A stretch of 43,465 bases of DNA from Amycolatopsis tucumanensis (GTDB taxonomy: Bacteria; Actinomycetota; Actinomycetes; Mycobacteriales; Pseudonocardiaceae). The DNA is taken from the NCBI RefSeq assembly GCF_021654135.1, contig NZ_JAKGSD010000030.1:56103-99567 (forward strand), read 5' to 3'. Positions 1 through 7,295 of the stretch are shown one piece after another; the stretch's first letter is position 1; every line of letters starts with the position of its first letter. Both the position numbers and the translations under genes were made by a program. The notes beneath the pieces were generated by a model. That model made no database searches and had not been told where the DNA came from. It worked only from the letters and a program-made list of their open reading frames with translations.

Positions 1-242
1 ATCCCCGTCCCCGCGAGCCGGCCCCACCCGGACAACTGCCGCCGCGAGACCGACCACGGCCCCCTCGACCACCGCTTCAGCAGCCCCCACCCGGCACGAC
101 ACATCCCGAGCCCCGTCCCCGCGAGCCGGCCCCACCCGGACAACTGCCGCCGCGAGACCGACCACCGCACCCTCGACCACCGCCTCGATGGCGCCCCACC
201 CGGCGCGACACATCCAGGGATCCCCGTCCCCGCGAGCCGGCC
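1..242. repeat. Degenerate tandem repeats derived from the adjacent MerR gene 3' end
   Basis: Three copies of a block beginning CCCCGTCCCCGCGAGCC start at 3, 111 and 222, so the unit is 108 then 111 bp. The third copy runs into the last codons of the MerR gene at 243-869; the first two carry CCA where the gene has its stop (CTA on the plus strand). A second sub-block, starting GACCACCGCACCCTCGACCA near 160, matches an internal part of the same gene near 330-370. The copies hold an extra base relative to the gene (near 192-197), so they do not continue the reading frame. I see no separate gene here; the array probably extends beyond the window start. Confidence 0.75.
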
Positions 243-869
243 CTAGCCGGAGAACTGCCGCCGCGAGACCTCCGCGTGCGCCATCCGCCGCAGGGCCGCG
301 AACAACGCGTCACCGAGAACAGTGCCGACCACCGCACCCTCGACCACCGCCTCGGTGGCGCCCAGCCGGGCCACCGCCGACACATCCCTCTCGGCGACCG
401 AGGCCGCCGCCTCGGCGTAGCTGTCGAGTTCGTCCAGCACCCACTCGTGCCCGACCTCCCGGAGCGCGCACAGCACACCCACCAGCGACTCGACCACCGG
501 CGATCCGGCGTGCACCTCCCAGCCCCGCCGCCGAGCCACCTCCTCGATGCGGCTCAGCGCCCAGGCGCGGTCGTCGGCCGTCACCTCCGGCTTCGCCACC
601 GGCAGGCCGTGCTGAGCCAGGCCGAGGATGTCGTGCGTCGACGTGGCCGGGTCGTCGATCGCGCTCAGCACCTCGCCGACCGCGGCCACCGACAGGCCGC
701 CGATCTCCAGCAGGGCACGCACCAGCTTCAGCCGGCGCACGTGCGCGGGCCCGTAGCGGGCCTGGTTGGGGCTGGTCAGCTCGCCGGGCGGGAGCAGGCC
801 TTCGCGCTGGTAGTACTTGATCGTCGCGACCGGGACGCCCGACTCCCGGCTCAGCTCCGCCATGCGCAT
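243..869 (-). CDS. MerR-family transcriptional regulator
   Basis: 208 aa. Residues 1-70 form a MerR winged helix-turn-helix: MRMAELSRESGVPVATIKYY, then the wing with the QARYGPAHVRRL segment that recalls the usual xRxYxxxDVxRL pattern. The C-terminal 130 residues are helical with no cysteine pair, so a metal sensor of the MerR/CueR type is unlikely; the ligand is unknown. The ATG at 869 has AGGGAGG 8 nt upstream. It is divergent from the membrane-protein gene at 958, with about 90 bp between them, which suggests that it controls this partner. The 3' end is the apparent source of the repeat array at 1-242. Confidence 0.85.
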   Translation of the reverse strand: MRMAELSRESGVPVATIKYYQREGLLPPGELTSPNQARYGPAHVRRLKLVRALLEIGGLSVAAVGEVLSAIDDPATSTHDILGLAQHGLPVAKPEVTADDRAWALSRIEEVARRRGWEVHAGSPVVESLVGVLCALREVGHEWVLDELDSYAEAAASVAERDVSAVARLGATEAVVEGAVVGTVLGDALFAALRRMAHAEVSRRQFSG

Positions 870-885
870 CCGGCGTTCCTCCCTC

Positions 886-938
886 TGGACACAACCTCAT
901 GGGTAGAGTAGCTTTCCATTTCAGATAGTACAGCTATC
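886..938 (+). promoter_or_regulatory. Candidate promoter and dyad between MerR and membrane protein
   Basis: TGGACA (886-891), 17 bp, TAGCTT (909-914) fits an ordinary sigma-70-like promoter for the plus-strand gene. Downstream lies the inverted repeat GATAG-N5-CTATC (924-938), and a longer imperfect dyad TAGCT (909-913)/AGCTA (932-936). The divergent MerR regulator is the obvious candidate to bind. I could not fit a 19-bp-spacer MerR promoter here, so the architecture is uncertain. Confidence 0.35.
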
Positions 939-957
939 CGTTCTGGAGGCGATGAGG

Positions 958-1359
958 ATGACCACCCTGTCACTGGGCTCGTCCACCACCCGGCGGGCCG
1001 TGCTGCACTATGCCGAAATGTGGATCGCCATGGGCCTGGGCATGGCGGTCCTCGGACCGCTCGTCCGGCTGGGTTTCGACGCGGCGGGCTGGTCGGCGGT
1101 CCTGGACCGCACCGACTGGCGGGCGATGATCATGGCGACCGAGATGGCCCTGCCGATGGCCGCGTGGATGCGGTTCCGGCGGCACAGCCGGCGCTCGGTG
1201 CTCGAGATGACCGTGTGGATGTACGTGCCGTTCGCGGTGCTGCTCGTGCCGTACTGGGCCGGCGTGATCTCCGGCGGCGCGCTGATGGGCATCGGTCACG
1301 GCCTGATGGGCGTGGCCATGGCGGTGGTCGTCTACCGGCACCGCCACGACCACCACTGA
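958..1359 (+). CDS. Small membrane protein of unknown function
   Basis: About 133 aa. Three or four hydrophobic segments can be seen: near the N-terminus (MWIAMGLGMAVLGPLVRL), a shorter one around MIMATEMALPMAAWM, one at MYVPFAVLLVPYWAGVI, and one at the C-terminus (GIGHGLMGVAMAVVVY) followed by a His-rich tail RHRHDHH. An in-frame ATG also lies at 952, but GGAGG at 945-949 leaves only 2 nt before it; 958 has 8 nt and is preferred. Divergent from the MerR gene and convergent with the P450 gene, whose stop is 4 bp away. I do not recognise a function; the His-rich tail could bind metal, but this is only a guess. Confidence 0.7.
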   Translation: MTTLSLGSSTTRRAVLHYAEMWIAMGLGMAVLGPLVRLGFDAAGWSAVLDRTDWRAMIMATEMALPMAAWMRFRRHSRRSVLEMTVWMYVPFAVLLVPYWAGVISGGALMGIGHGLMGVAMAVVVYRHRHDHH

Positions 1360-1363
1360 CGCG

Positions 1364-2584
1364 TCAGCGGACCACCACCGGCAACGTGTTCAAGCCGTGC
1401 ACGAGCGTGCTCTCCCGCCAGCGGAGCTCGCCCGGGTCGCCGTCGAGCTCGATCACCGGGAAGCGCTCGAGCAGGCGGCCGAGGGCGACCTCCGCTTCGA
1501 GCCGGGCGAGCGGCGCCCCGACGCAGTAGTGGATGCCGTGGCCAAAGGCCAGGTGACCACCGGCCGGGCGGGTGACGTCCAGGCGGTCCGGCTCCGGGAA
1601 CCGCTCGCCGTCGCGGTTGGCGCCCACCAGTGAGACCATCACGAACTCGTTCGCCGGGATCTCGACGCCGCCGATCGGCACCGGTTCCACCGTGAACCGC
1701 AGGGTCGCGATGTTGATCGGCCCCTCGAACCGCAGGAACTCCTCGACGGCGCCGGGCAGCAGCGACGGGTCGGCCCGCAGGGCCGCGAGCTGGTCCGGGT
1801 GCCGCAGCAACGCCAGGACGCTGTTGCCGATCAGGTTGACCGTCGTCTCGTGCCCGGCGACGAGCAGCAGGAACGCCATCGCCACCAGCTCTTCCGGCGA
1901 CAGCTGGTCACCCTCGTCCGAGACGTGCACCAGGTCGGACAGCAGGTCCTGGGTCGGCGCCGCGCGCTTGGCCGCGACCAGCGCCGTGAGGTAGCCGGCC
2001 ATCGAGCGGGCCGCGGCGTGGAAGTCGTCCTCGGGCCCGGAGTTGAGCAGTGTGTTCGACCACTCGCGGAAGTCGCCGCGCTCCTCCTCGGGGATGCCGA
2101 GCAGCTCGCAGATCACCGTGATCGGCAGCGGGTAGGCGAACGCGTCCAGCAGGTCCACCCGGCCGCGCGCGGCCACGGCGTCCAGCAGCTCGTCGGTGAT
2201 CTGCTCGATGCGCGGCCGCAGGGCGGCGACGGTGCGCGCGGTGAAGGCCTTGTTGACCAGCTTGCGCAGCCGCGTGTGGTCCGGCGGGTCGCTGTTGAGC
2301 ATGTGGTGGCGCAGCAGGCTGCCCGACGGGTCGTCGCCGCCCGTCCCCCCGGTCGCCGTCAGGCGCATCTGGAACAGCTCCTGCGCCCGGTTGGCGTCCT
2401 TGCTCAGCCGCGGGTCCGCGAGCAGCGCCTTGGCCTCCGCGTACCCCGAGACCAGCCAGACCCGCAACCCGCGGGGCATGATCGCGGGCCGGACCGGGCC
2501 CTCCTCGCGCAACGCGCGGTAGAGGGCGTGCGGGTCCTGGATGATGTCGTCGTCGAGCTCGATCGGTTCGTCCACCACGCGCAT
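1364..2584 (-). CDS. Cytochrome P450
   Basis: About 406 aa. It shows the I-helix oxygen-binding motif AGHETT (about residues 243-248), the K-helix ExxR (EFLR, about 282) and the haem-thiolate loop FGHGIHYCVG with the cysteine near 354, so the fold and active site are intact. The overall look is that of bacterial CYP107-type hydroxylases; the substrate is unknown. A TTG at 2620 would extend the frame by 12 residues, but the ATG at 2584 has GGGAGGA 7 nt upstream and gives the usual N-terminus. No ferredoxin or ferredoxin reductase lies in the window, so electrons must come from elsewhere. The frameshifted SRPBCC gene is 72 bp upstream on the same strand. The stop codon is part of the palindrome TGACGCGTCA shared with the convergent gene. 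Confidence 0.93.
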   Translation of the reverse strand: MRVVDEPIELDDDIIQDPHALYRALREEGPVRPAIMPRGLRVWLVSGYAEAKALLADPRLSKDANRAQELFQMRLTATGGTGGDDPSGSLLRHHMLNSDPPDHTRLRKLVNKAFTARTVAALRPRIEQITDELLDAVAARGRVDLLDAFAYPLPITVICELLGIPEEERGDFREWSNTLLNSGPEDDFHAAARSMAGYLTALVAAKRAAPTQDLLSDLVHVSDEGDQLSPEELVAMAFLLLVAGHETTVNLIGNSVLALLRHPDQLAALRADPSLLPGAVEEFLRFEGPINIATLRFTVEPVPIGGVEIPANEFVMVSLVGANRDGERFPEPDRLDVTRPAGGHLAFGHGIHYCVGAPLARLEAEVALGRLLERFPVIELDGDPGELRWRESTLVHGLNTLPVVVR

Positions 2585-2656
2585 CTCGTGGTCCTCCCAG
2601 TGGCGTTCGTGCTCCGGCAAGTCGTCAACGGGCAGCGGGCGCGATTGGTGCCCGGC

Positions 2657-3063
2657 TCACCGGGCGGCGAGCGCGTCGGCGACCCGGTCCACCACCCCCT
2701 TCCAGTGCTCCCGCTGCGCGGCGCGCTCCTCGGCGTCGGCCAGCCATTCCTGGTGGAAGCGCACGACCGTCCGATCGCCCGACGGCGAAACCGTCATCTG
2801 CACCGTCGAGTCGTGGTCCCAGTCCTTCGGCCGCCAGGTCAGCCGGATGCGGTCCAGCTCGCGGTGACTGCGGACCTCGCGGGTCGTGCCGCCGGCCGTC
2901 TCGTAGCGCTCCCCCTTGCCACCGGGGACGACGGCGCCGAGCCAGATCTCGGCGCCGCCCTGCTGGTCAGGAACTCCCAGACGGCGGCGGCCGGGTACGG
3001 CAGCGTCCGGGAGACGCCGACCTGCCAGCCCGCGTCGGCGGTCCGGCCCACTTCCTTGGTCAT
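2657..3063 (-). pseudogene. SRPBCC/AHSA1-type (START-like) protein, frameshifted
   Basis: The ATG at 3063 opens a frame with a typical SRPBCC start (VSRTLPYPAAAVWEFLTS). After about 34 codons this frame turns into low-complexity Arg/Ala/Ser sequence. One frame over, from about 2962 to the stop at 2657, the sequence resumes as family-like protein: QGGAEIWLGAVVPGGKG, then DRIRLTWRPKDWDHDSTVQM and WKGVVDRVADALAAR. A single missing base near 2960-2966 (AGCAGG where AGCCAGG would restore frame) joins the two parts into about 136 aa, the normal size of the family. Such proteins bind hydrophobic ligands; the role here is unknown. Either a recent inactivating mutation or a base error. Confidence 0.8.
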
Positions 3064-3125
3064 GGGCTCATGATGGCAGGAGGCACCGACAGTTCCGGCC
3101 CGGTCATGGGGCACGATGGGAGATC

Positions 3126-3749
3126 GTGCGGTATCGCCCCATCACCTTCGAACGCCTCGCCGGGGAACTGGCCGAGCGGGTGCTCGTGCTGGACGCGCCG
3201 TGGGTGCGGATCGCCGTGGACGGCCCGTCGGGCACCGCGGCACTCGCCGACGCGCTGGTCGACCCGCTGCGGCTCGGCGGCCGCGCGGTGCAGCGCGTGT
3301 CCACTGTGGACTTCCTGCGGCCCGCGTCGCTGCGCTTCGAGTACGGCAGGGAGAACCCGGACTCCCGCTACTGGTCCTGGCTGGACGAAGGCGCGTTGCG
3401 CCGCGAGGTGCTGGACCCATTGGGGCGCAACGGAAGCGGCGAGGTGCTGCCCGCGCTGTGGGACGCGGCTCGCGACCGCGCCACCCGCTCCGCGCGGGTG
3501 CCGCTGCCCGCGCCGGGCGTGCTGGTCGTGGACGGTGAGATGTTGCTCGGGCGTGGCCTGCCGTTCGAGCTGACCGTGCACCTGCAGCTGTCCCCGGGGG
3601 CGTTGCGGCGCCGCCTGCCCGAAGACGAGCAGTGGGCGCTGCCCGCGTTCGAGCGGTACGAGGAGGAGGTGCGGCCCGCGGAGATCGCCGACGTGGTGGT
3701 GCGCGCCGACGACCCGCGGCACCCGGCGGTGCTGAAGCGGGCCGCGTGA
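3126..3749 (+). CDS. Uridine-kinase-like P-loop protein with degenerate Walker A
   Basis: 207 aa. The start is read as GTG at 3126 with GGGAG just upstream (MRYRPITFERLAGELAERVL); the frame stays open further upstream but that part is not protein-like. It resembles the actinobacterial uridine kinase family (IAVDGPSG near residue 25, DFLRPASLRFEYGRENPDS in the middle, LVVDGEMLLGRGL towards the C-terminus). The P-loop reads DGPSGTAALADAL and lacks the GK[ST] lysine needed for normal ATP binding, so phosphotransfer is doubtful. It is divergent from the broken SRPBCC gene and convergent with pimB, with only 3 bp between the stop codons. Confidence 0.75.
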   Translation: MRYRPITFERLAGELAERVLVLDAPWVRIAVDGPSGTAALADALVDPLRLGGRAVQRVSTVDFLRPASLRFEYGRENPDSRYWSWLDEGALRREVLDPLGRNGSGEVLPALWDAARDRATRSARVPLPAPGVLVVDGEMLLGRGLPFELTVHLQLSPGALRRRLPEDEQWALPAFERYEEEVRPAEIADVVVRADDPRHPAVLKRAA

Positions 3750-3752
3750 CGG

Positions 3753-4907
3753 TCAGGGGGCGACGGCAGGCTCTCCGCTGAGGAACGCGCGCAACCGGGC
3801 GCCCAGCAGGTCCCACCGCCACTGCTCGGTCACCCAGTTCCGGCCCGCGACACCCATCTTGCGGGCGCGCGACGGGTCGTTGAGCAGCGGGGTGAGGGTC
3901 TCGACCAGCTGGTGGACGTCGCGGCCGTCGACGACGTGGCCGGTCACCTCGTCGAGGACGGTTTCCGGGGCGCCGCCCGAGTTGCCCGCGACGACCGGCA
4001 GGCCCGTCGCCGAGGCCTCCAGGTAGACGATCCCGAGGCCTTCCACGTCCAGTCCCTTGCCGCGGGTGCGGGCGGGCATGGCGAAGACGTCGCCGGCTGC
4101 GTAGTGCGCGGGCAGCTCGGGCCACGGCACCGAACCAGTGAACACGACATCGTCGGCGACACCCTGCGCCTCGGCGAGCCGTTCCAGGGACTTCCGGTAC
4201 GGGCCGCCGCCGACGAGCAGGAGTGCGACGTCCGGGACGCGGCGGCGCAGTTCGGGGAGGGCGTGGATGAGCATGTCCTGGCCCTTGCGCGGCACGAGCC
4301 GGGACACGCACACGACGGTCGGCCGGTCGCCGAGGCCGTGCCGGGCGCGGATCTCGTCGCGGGCGGCGGGGTCCGGTTTGAACACGTCCGGGTCGACGCC
4401 CGGCGGCAGCAGCTCCAGCCCGGCGGACGGGCCGAACGCCGACGCGAACCGGCCGCGGGTGTACTTGCTGACGTAGGTGATCACGTCGGTGGTGTCGCCG
4501 ATGCGGCGCAGCGCCTGGCGGGCCAGCGGCAGCATCGACCAGCCGACCTCGTGCCCGTGCGTGCTCGCGACGACCCAGTCCGCGCCCGCGGCCCGCAGCG
4601 GCTGGGCGAGCAGGGCCAGCGGGGCCGCGGCGCCGAACCAGACGGCCTGGCAGTCGTGCGCGCGCAGGATGTCCTTGGCGCGGCGGAGCACGTCCGGGGT
4701 GGGCAGCATCAGCGAGGTGGGGTGCCGGACCACCTCGAACGGCGCGGCGGCGTCGAACTCGGGGTGCGAGCCGGAGGGCTTGTCCCAGGAGGGTGCGTAG
4801 ACGACGAGCTGGTCCGGCGGCAGCAGGCGCGCGAAGGAGTTCAGGTAGTTCTGGATCCCCCCGGGCCGCGGCGGGAAGTCGTTGGTCACCAGCAGGGTCC
4901 GAAGCAC
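3753..4907 (-). CDS. pimB: GDP-mannose-dependent phosphatidylinositol mannosyltransferase (PimB-type, GT4)
   Basis: 384 aa. GT-B glycosyltransferase family 4: the N-terminal domain starts LLVTNDFPPRPGGIQNYLNS, and the C-terminal donor domain has VSRLVPRKGQDMLI and the E-x7-E motif in DVEGLGIVYLEA. It closely resembles mycobacterial PimB' (Rv2188c), which adds the second mannose to PIM1 on the cytoplasmic face of the membrane, an early step towards PIMs, lipomannan and lipoarabinomannan. The neighbouring NlpC/P60 hydrolase gene is the same as in Mycobacterium, which supports the call. The start is GTG at 4907, 7 nt from a TAGTCT box, so the mRNA may be leaderless. The mannose donor and acceptor are inferred from the family. 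Confidence 0.88.
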   Translation of the reverse strand: MLRTLLVTNDFPPRPGGIQNYLNSFARLLPPDQLVVYAPSWDKPSGSHPEFDAAAPFEVVRHPTSLMLPTPDVLRRAKDILRAHDCQAVWFGAAAPLALLAQPLRAAGADWVVASTHGHEVGWSMLPLARQALRRIGDTTDVITYVSKYTRGRFASAFGPSAGLELLPPGVDPDVFKPDPAARDEIRARHGLGDRPTVVCVSRLVPRKGQDMLIHALPELRRRVPDVALLLVGGGPYRKSLERLAEAQGVADDVVFTGSVPWPELPAHYAAGDVFAMPARTRGKGLDVEGLGIVYLEASATGLPVVAGNSGGAPETVLDEVTGHVVDGRDVHQLVETLTPLLNDPSRARKMGVAGRNWVTEQWRWDLLGARLRAFLSGEPAVAP

Positions 4908-4914
4908 GGGCTGG

Positions 4915-4920
4915 AGACTA
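4915..4920 (-). promoter_or_regulatory. -10 box for leaderless pimB
   Basis: TAGTCT on the minus strand ends 7 nt before the GTG start of pimB, placing the transcription start at or next to the start codon. Confidence 0.5.
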
Positions 4921-4965
4921 CTAGGGAGCGCCGGGACGGTTCCGGGTGCGGCGGCCCGGGAACGA

Positions 4966-5005
4966 GTCAGGGGCGGCTCCGGTTGTGGCCGGTGCCGCCC
5001 CTGAC
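4966..5005 (-). terminator. Hairpin terminator after the NlpC/P60 gene
   Basis: A perfect 12-bp stem (GTCAGGGGCGGC at 4966-4977 and GCCGCCCCTGAC at 4994-5005) with a 16-nt loop lies 12 bp beyond the stop of the NlpC/P60 gene and before pimB. It has no T-run, as is common in high-GC actinobacteria. Confidence 0.7.
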
Positions 5006-5017
5006 GTGTTGCCGAAC

Positions 5018-6073
5018 TCAGCTCACCGCGACGCGGCGGGCCGAGACGTAGTTGTTCTGCAACGGCGAGATCTTGACGACGTCCCCGGTCTCGGGGGCGT
5101 GCACCATCTTGCCGTCGCCCAGGTAGATGCCCACGTGGTGGATCGGCGAACCGAAGAACACCAGGTCGCCGGGCTGCAGCTGGGCCCGCGAGACCGCGAC
5201 ACCGGCCGTGGCCTGCTGCTGGCTCGTACGCGGCAGGGTGATGCCCGCCGCCTTGTAGGCGTACAGCGTCAGGCCCGAGCAGTCGAACGAGCTGGGGCCG
5301 GTGTCGCCCCAGCCGTACGGGCTGCCGAGCTTGCTCAGCGCGACGTCGATCGCCTCCTGGGCGGCCGCCGTCGGGGCGGGCACGTTCGGCGCGAGGCCGC
5401 CCGTGTCCTTCTGCGCGGCCCGCTCGGACGCGGTGAGCCGCTGGCGCACCTGGTCCAGCTGGTCGAGCTGCGCCTGCAGCGCGGCCTGCCGGGCGTGCAG
5501 GTCGTTCAGCAGCGTCGCGGCCGCGTCCTTGGCGACCTGCGAGCGCGTCTGGGCGTCGGCTGCCGCGGCCTGGGCGTTGGCAGCCGCCTGGATCGCCGCG
5601 TTGTAGTCGGCGAGCGCCTTGTTCTTCTCGTCGGCGAGCACTTCCAGAGCGGAGGAGCGCTCCAGGAAGTCCTGCGCCGAGGTGCCGTTCAGCAAGGCGG
5701 ACAGCTTGTTGAACTGCACGCCGCCGACGAACGAGGCGTCGGCGAACTGGTCGACCACGCCCTGGTACTGGTTCTTCGCGATGAGCGCCTGCTCACCGGC
5801 CGCGTTGGCGGCTGCCAGGTCGGCGTTGGCCCGGTCCAGGTCGGCCTGCTTGGCGTCGAGGTCGGCCTGCGCTTGCATGGCCTCCTCGTTCAGCTGCTCG
5901 GCCTGTGCGGCGAGCTGCCGGTACTGCGCCAGGGCGTCCGACGAGGTGGCGGGCTGCTGTGGGGCGGGGAGGGGGACCGCGCCGGCCGGAGCCGTGGGGA
6001 AACCACCGACCGCGAGTACCGCGGCGGCGGCGAGGGCTCCTGCGACCACGCGCTTGATGGGTTGCGACTGCAC
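5018..6073 (-). CDS. Secreted NlpC/P60 peptidoglycan endopeptidase (RipC-like)
   Basis: 351 aa if it starts at the GTG at 6073 (AAAGGAG lies 11 nt upstream). A Sec signal peptide (IKRVVAGALAAAAVLAVGG then PTAPAGA) is followed by an Ala/Gln/Asp-rich coiled coil at about residues 40-220 and an NlpC/P60 domain from about 240. The catalytic residues are visible: Cys265 in DCSGL, His313 in HHVGIYLG and a third polar residue, His325, in MVHAPETG. Such enzymes cleave the D-iGlu to diaminopimelate bond in peptidoglycan during cell division; the coiled coil is usually the regulatory part that docks on FtsX. Gene order matches Rv2190c (RipC) beside pimB. A 12-bp hairpin ends the unit, and a long gene-free leader lies upstream. 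Confidence 0.88.
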   Translation of the reverse strand: MQSQPIKRVVAGALAAAAVLAVGGFPTAPAGAVPLPAPQQPATSSDALAQYRQLAAQAEQLNEEAMQAQADLDAKQADLDRANADLAAANAAGEQALIAKNQYQGVVDQFADASFVGGVQFNKLSALLNGTSAQDFLERSSALEVLADEKNKALADYNAAIQAAANAQAAAADAQTRSQVAKDAAATLLNDLHARQAALQAQLDQLDQVRQRLTASERAAQKDTGGLAPNVPAPTAAAQEAIDVALSKLGSPYGWGDTGPSSFDCSGLTLYAYKAAGITLPRTSQQQATAGVAVSRAQLQPGDLVFFGSPIHHVGIYLGDGKMVHAPETGDVVKISPLQNNYVSARRVAVS

Positions 6074-6930
6074 GCCGCGCGTGTCTCCTTTGCACTCATG
6101 TCGCCGCCGGCCGTCGCAGGAGGTCGGGGGACCCTCCACACTGCACCGGCGCGGGCGGACACAAGCACCCGAACCGGTCTACGACGGTAACCCGGCATGT
6201 CCAGACGCAGGGGGTAGCGCATCTGGGTCCATGCGTGGGTCCGGCACAGCTCCCCGACAAGCTGCTACGGCGACAATCTCGCGTCGCCGCCGCGGGCGCG
6301 ACGGCTGCCGGGCGCGAGATCTCGGCCAGGTTACGAAACGACCGCCGTCGCGTCCACCAGGCACCAGGTAAAAACTTTGCGTAATCACCTCTCTTCCCGT
6401 TCGGACCAGCAGTTCCCCTGTGGGTGTGACCAAGGCAACAGTCGGCAGGATCACGACTACTGACCGTTTGCCGCTCGAAGCGACCGTTTGTCTTCTTCGG
6501 CGTGGCGGATCGTGCGATGCCGTTGGCCGCCGTGGTCGAGGTCGTTCGGGCGCGGCTCAGCCGGCCGCTACGACGGCACGCGCACACCCCACGAACCGCA
6601 AACGGAGGATCCGTCCACGCGTGTCGGGGACGCGGTCGGCCCTTGGCCGCATTGATGGCGGTCAACCACACGCAGAGCGACCACCCACCATCAGCACGCG
6701 CACACCCCCCGAACCGCAGCCGGGTTCCGTCGTGGGTCGGCTCACGGTCGCCCCCGGCCGCGGCGGTGGGCTCCCTCCGCGCGCAACCGCCGCCTACCAC
6801 GACGGCACGCGCACGATTTCCGCTCGAAACGGCGACCAAGGTTCCGTCCGCCGCGCCAGGGCCGCTCCCCCATTCACCCCGAGGCGCCCGAGTACGTCCG
6901 GCAGCCCCCGAGACCGTGCGATCGCGTGGG
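6074..6930. other. 857-bp gene-free leader/intergenic region
   Basis: No convincing gene is present: the open frames are Arg/Pro-rich and have no ribosome-binding sites. An AT-richer patch at 6361-6405 (minus strand GATTACGCAAAGTTTTTACC, with CGTAACC about 55 bp further on) is the likeliest promoter or regulator site for the NlpC/P60 gene; two TTAC half-sites 13 bp apart recall an MtrA-type tandem site, but this is a guess. The part from 6450 to 6850 contains degenerate direct repeats. I looked for a ydaO-type c-di-AMP riboswitch, which controls such hydrolase genes in some actinobacteria, and could not find its conserved core. Confidence 0.5.
6570..6850. repeat. Degenerate direct repeats, core ACGACGGCACGCGCAC
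   Basis: The 16-mer ACGACGGCACGCGCAC occurs at 6570-6585 and 6799-6814. The copy at 6575-6600 is followed by ACCCCACGAACCGCA, and a second copy at 6693-6718 matches it at 24 of 26 positions, 118 bp away. The stretches after the cores (GGATCCGTCC, GGGTTCCGTCG, GGTTCCGTCCG) are also alike. The function is unknown. Confidence 0.6.
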
Positions 6931-7161
6931 TCAGCCCGCGCGGCGCTCCGGCAGCCGCACGTGCGGGCGCCGGCCTCGGGAGATCGTTCGGGGCGGCGGC
7001 ACCAGGCCCGCGTCGGCGAGCAACTCGACCGCGGCGAGTTCCTCGAAGTCGAGTTCGACGACCGGCGGGGCGTCGACCACGGCGCTCAGCACGCAGTCGC
7101 CGCAGGCGCGGCCCCTCAGCGTGCACCGGTTGCACTCGATGATCACGGTGTTGTCGTTCAT
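6931..7161 (-). CDS. Small Cys4 (zinc-knuckle-like) conserved protein
   Basis: 76 aa from the ATG at 7161, with GAGGAGG 6-7 nt upstream. Two CxxC pairs sit close together near the N-terminus: ECNRCTLRGRACGDCVLSAV, a likely zinc or other metal site. An acidic stretch (VVELDFEELAAVELLADAGLV) and a basic tail (RGRRPHVRLPERRAG) follow. I recall similar small proteins beside NlpC/P60 or NYN genes in Streptomyces and relatives, but no function. It lies between the hydrolase gene and the NYN gene on the same strand. Confidence 0.75.
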   Translation of the reverse strand: MNDNTVIIECNRCTLRGRACGDCVLSAVVDAPPVVELDFEELAAVELLADAGLVPPPRTISRGRRPHVRLPERRAG

Positions 7162-7295
7162 GGCGTGCCTCCTCGTTGCTACTGGGATGCACGGTACGAG
7201 TGACCACCGACAATTTCGGGCTCGCGTATCGAACGAATGGACCAACGGTGCACGGGAAAACCGCTGACCTGCGGAAACACCGCCGAAAAAAATCT

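Noticed and set aside
77..478. 133-codon minus-strand frame across the repeats
   Set aside because: Gly/Arg/Ser-rich, in another frame than the MerR gene, and built from the repeat units; no ribosome-binding site.
6074..6700. ydaO-type c-di-AMP riboswitch upstream of the NlpC/P60 gene
   Set aside because: Expected in some actinobacteria, but the conserved core with GACAGCTAAC-like sequence is absent on the minus strand.
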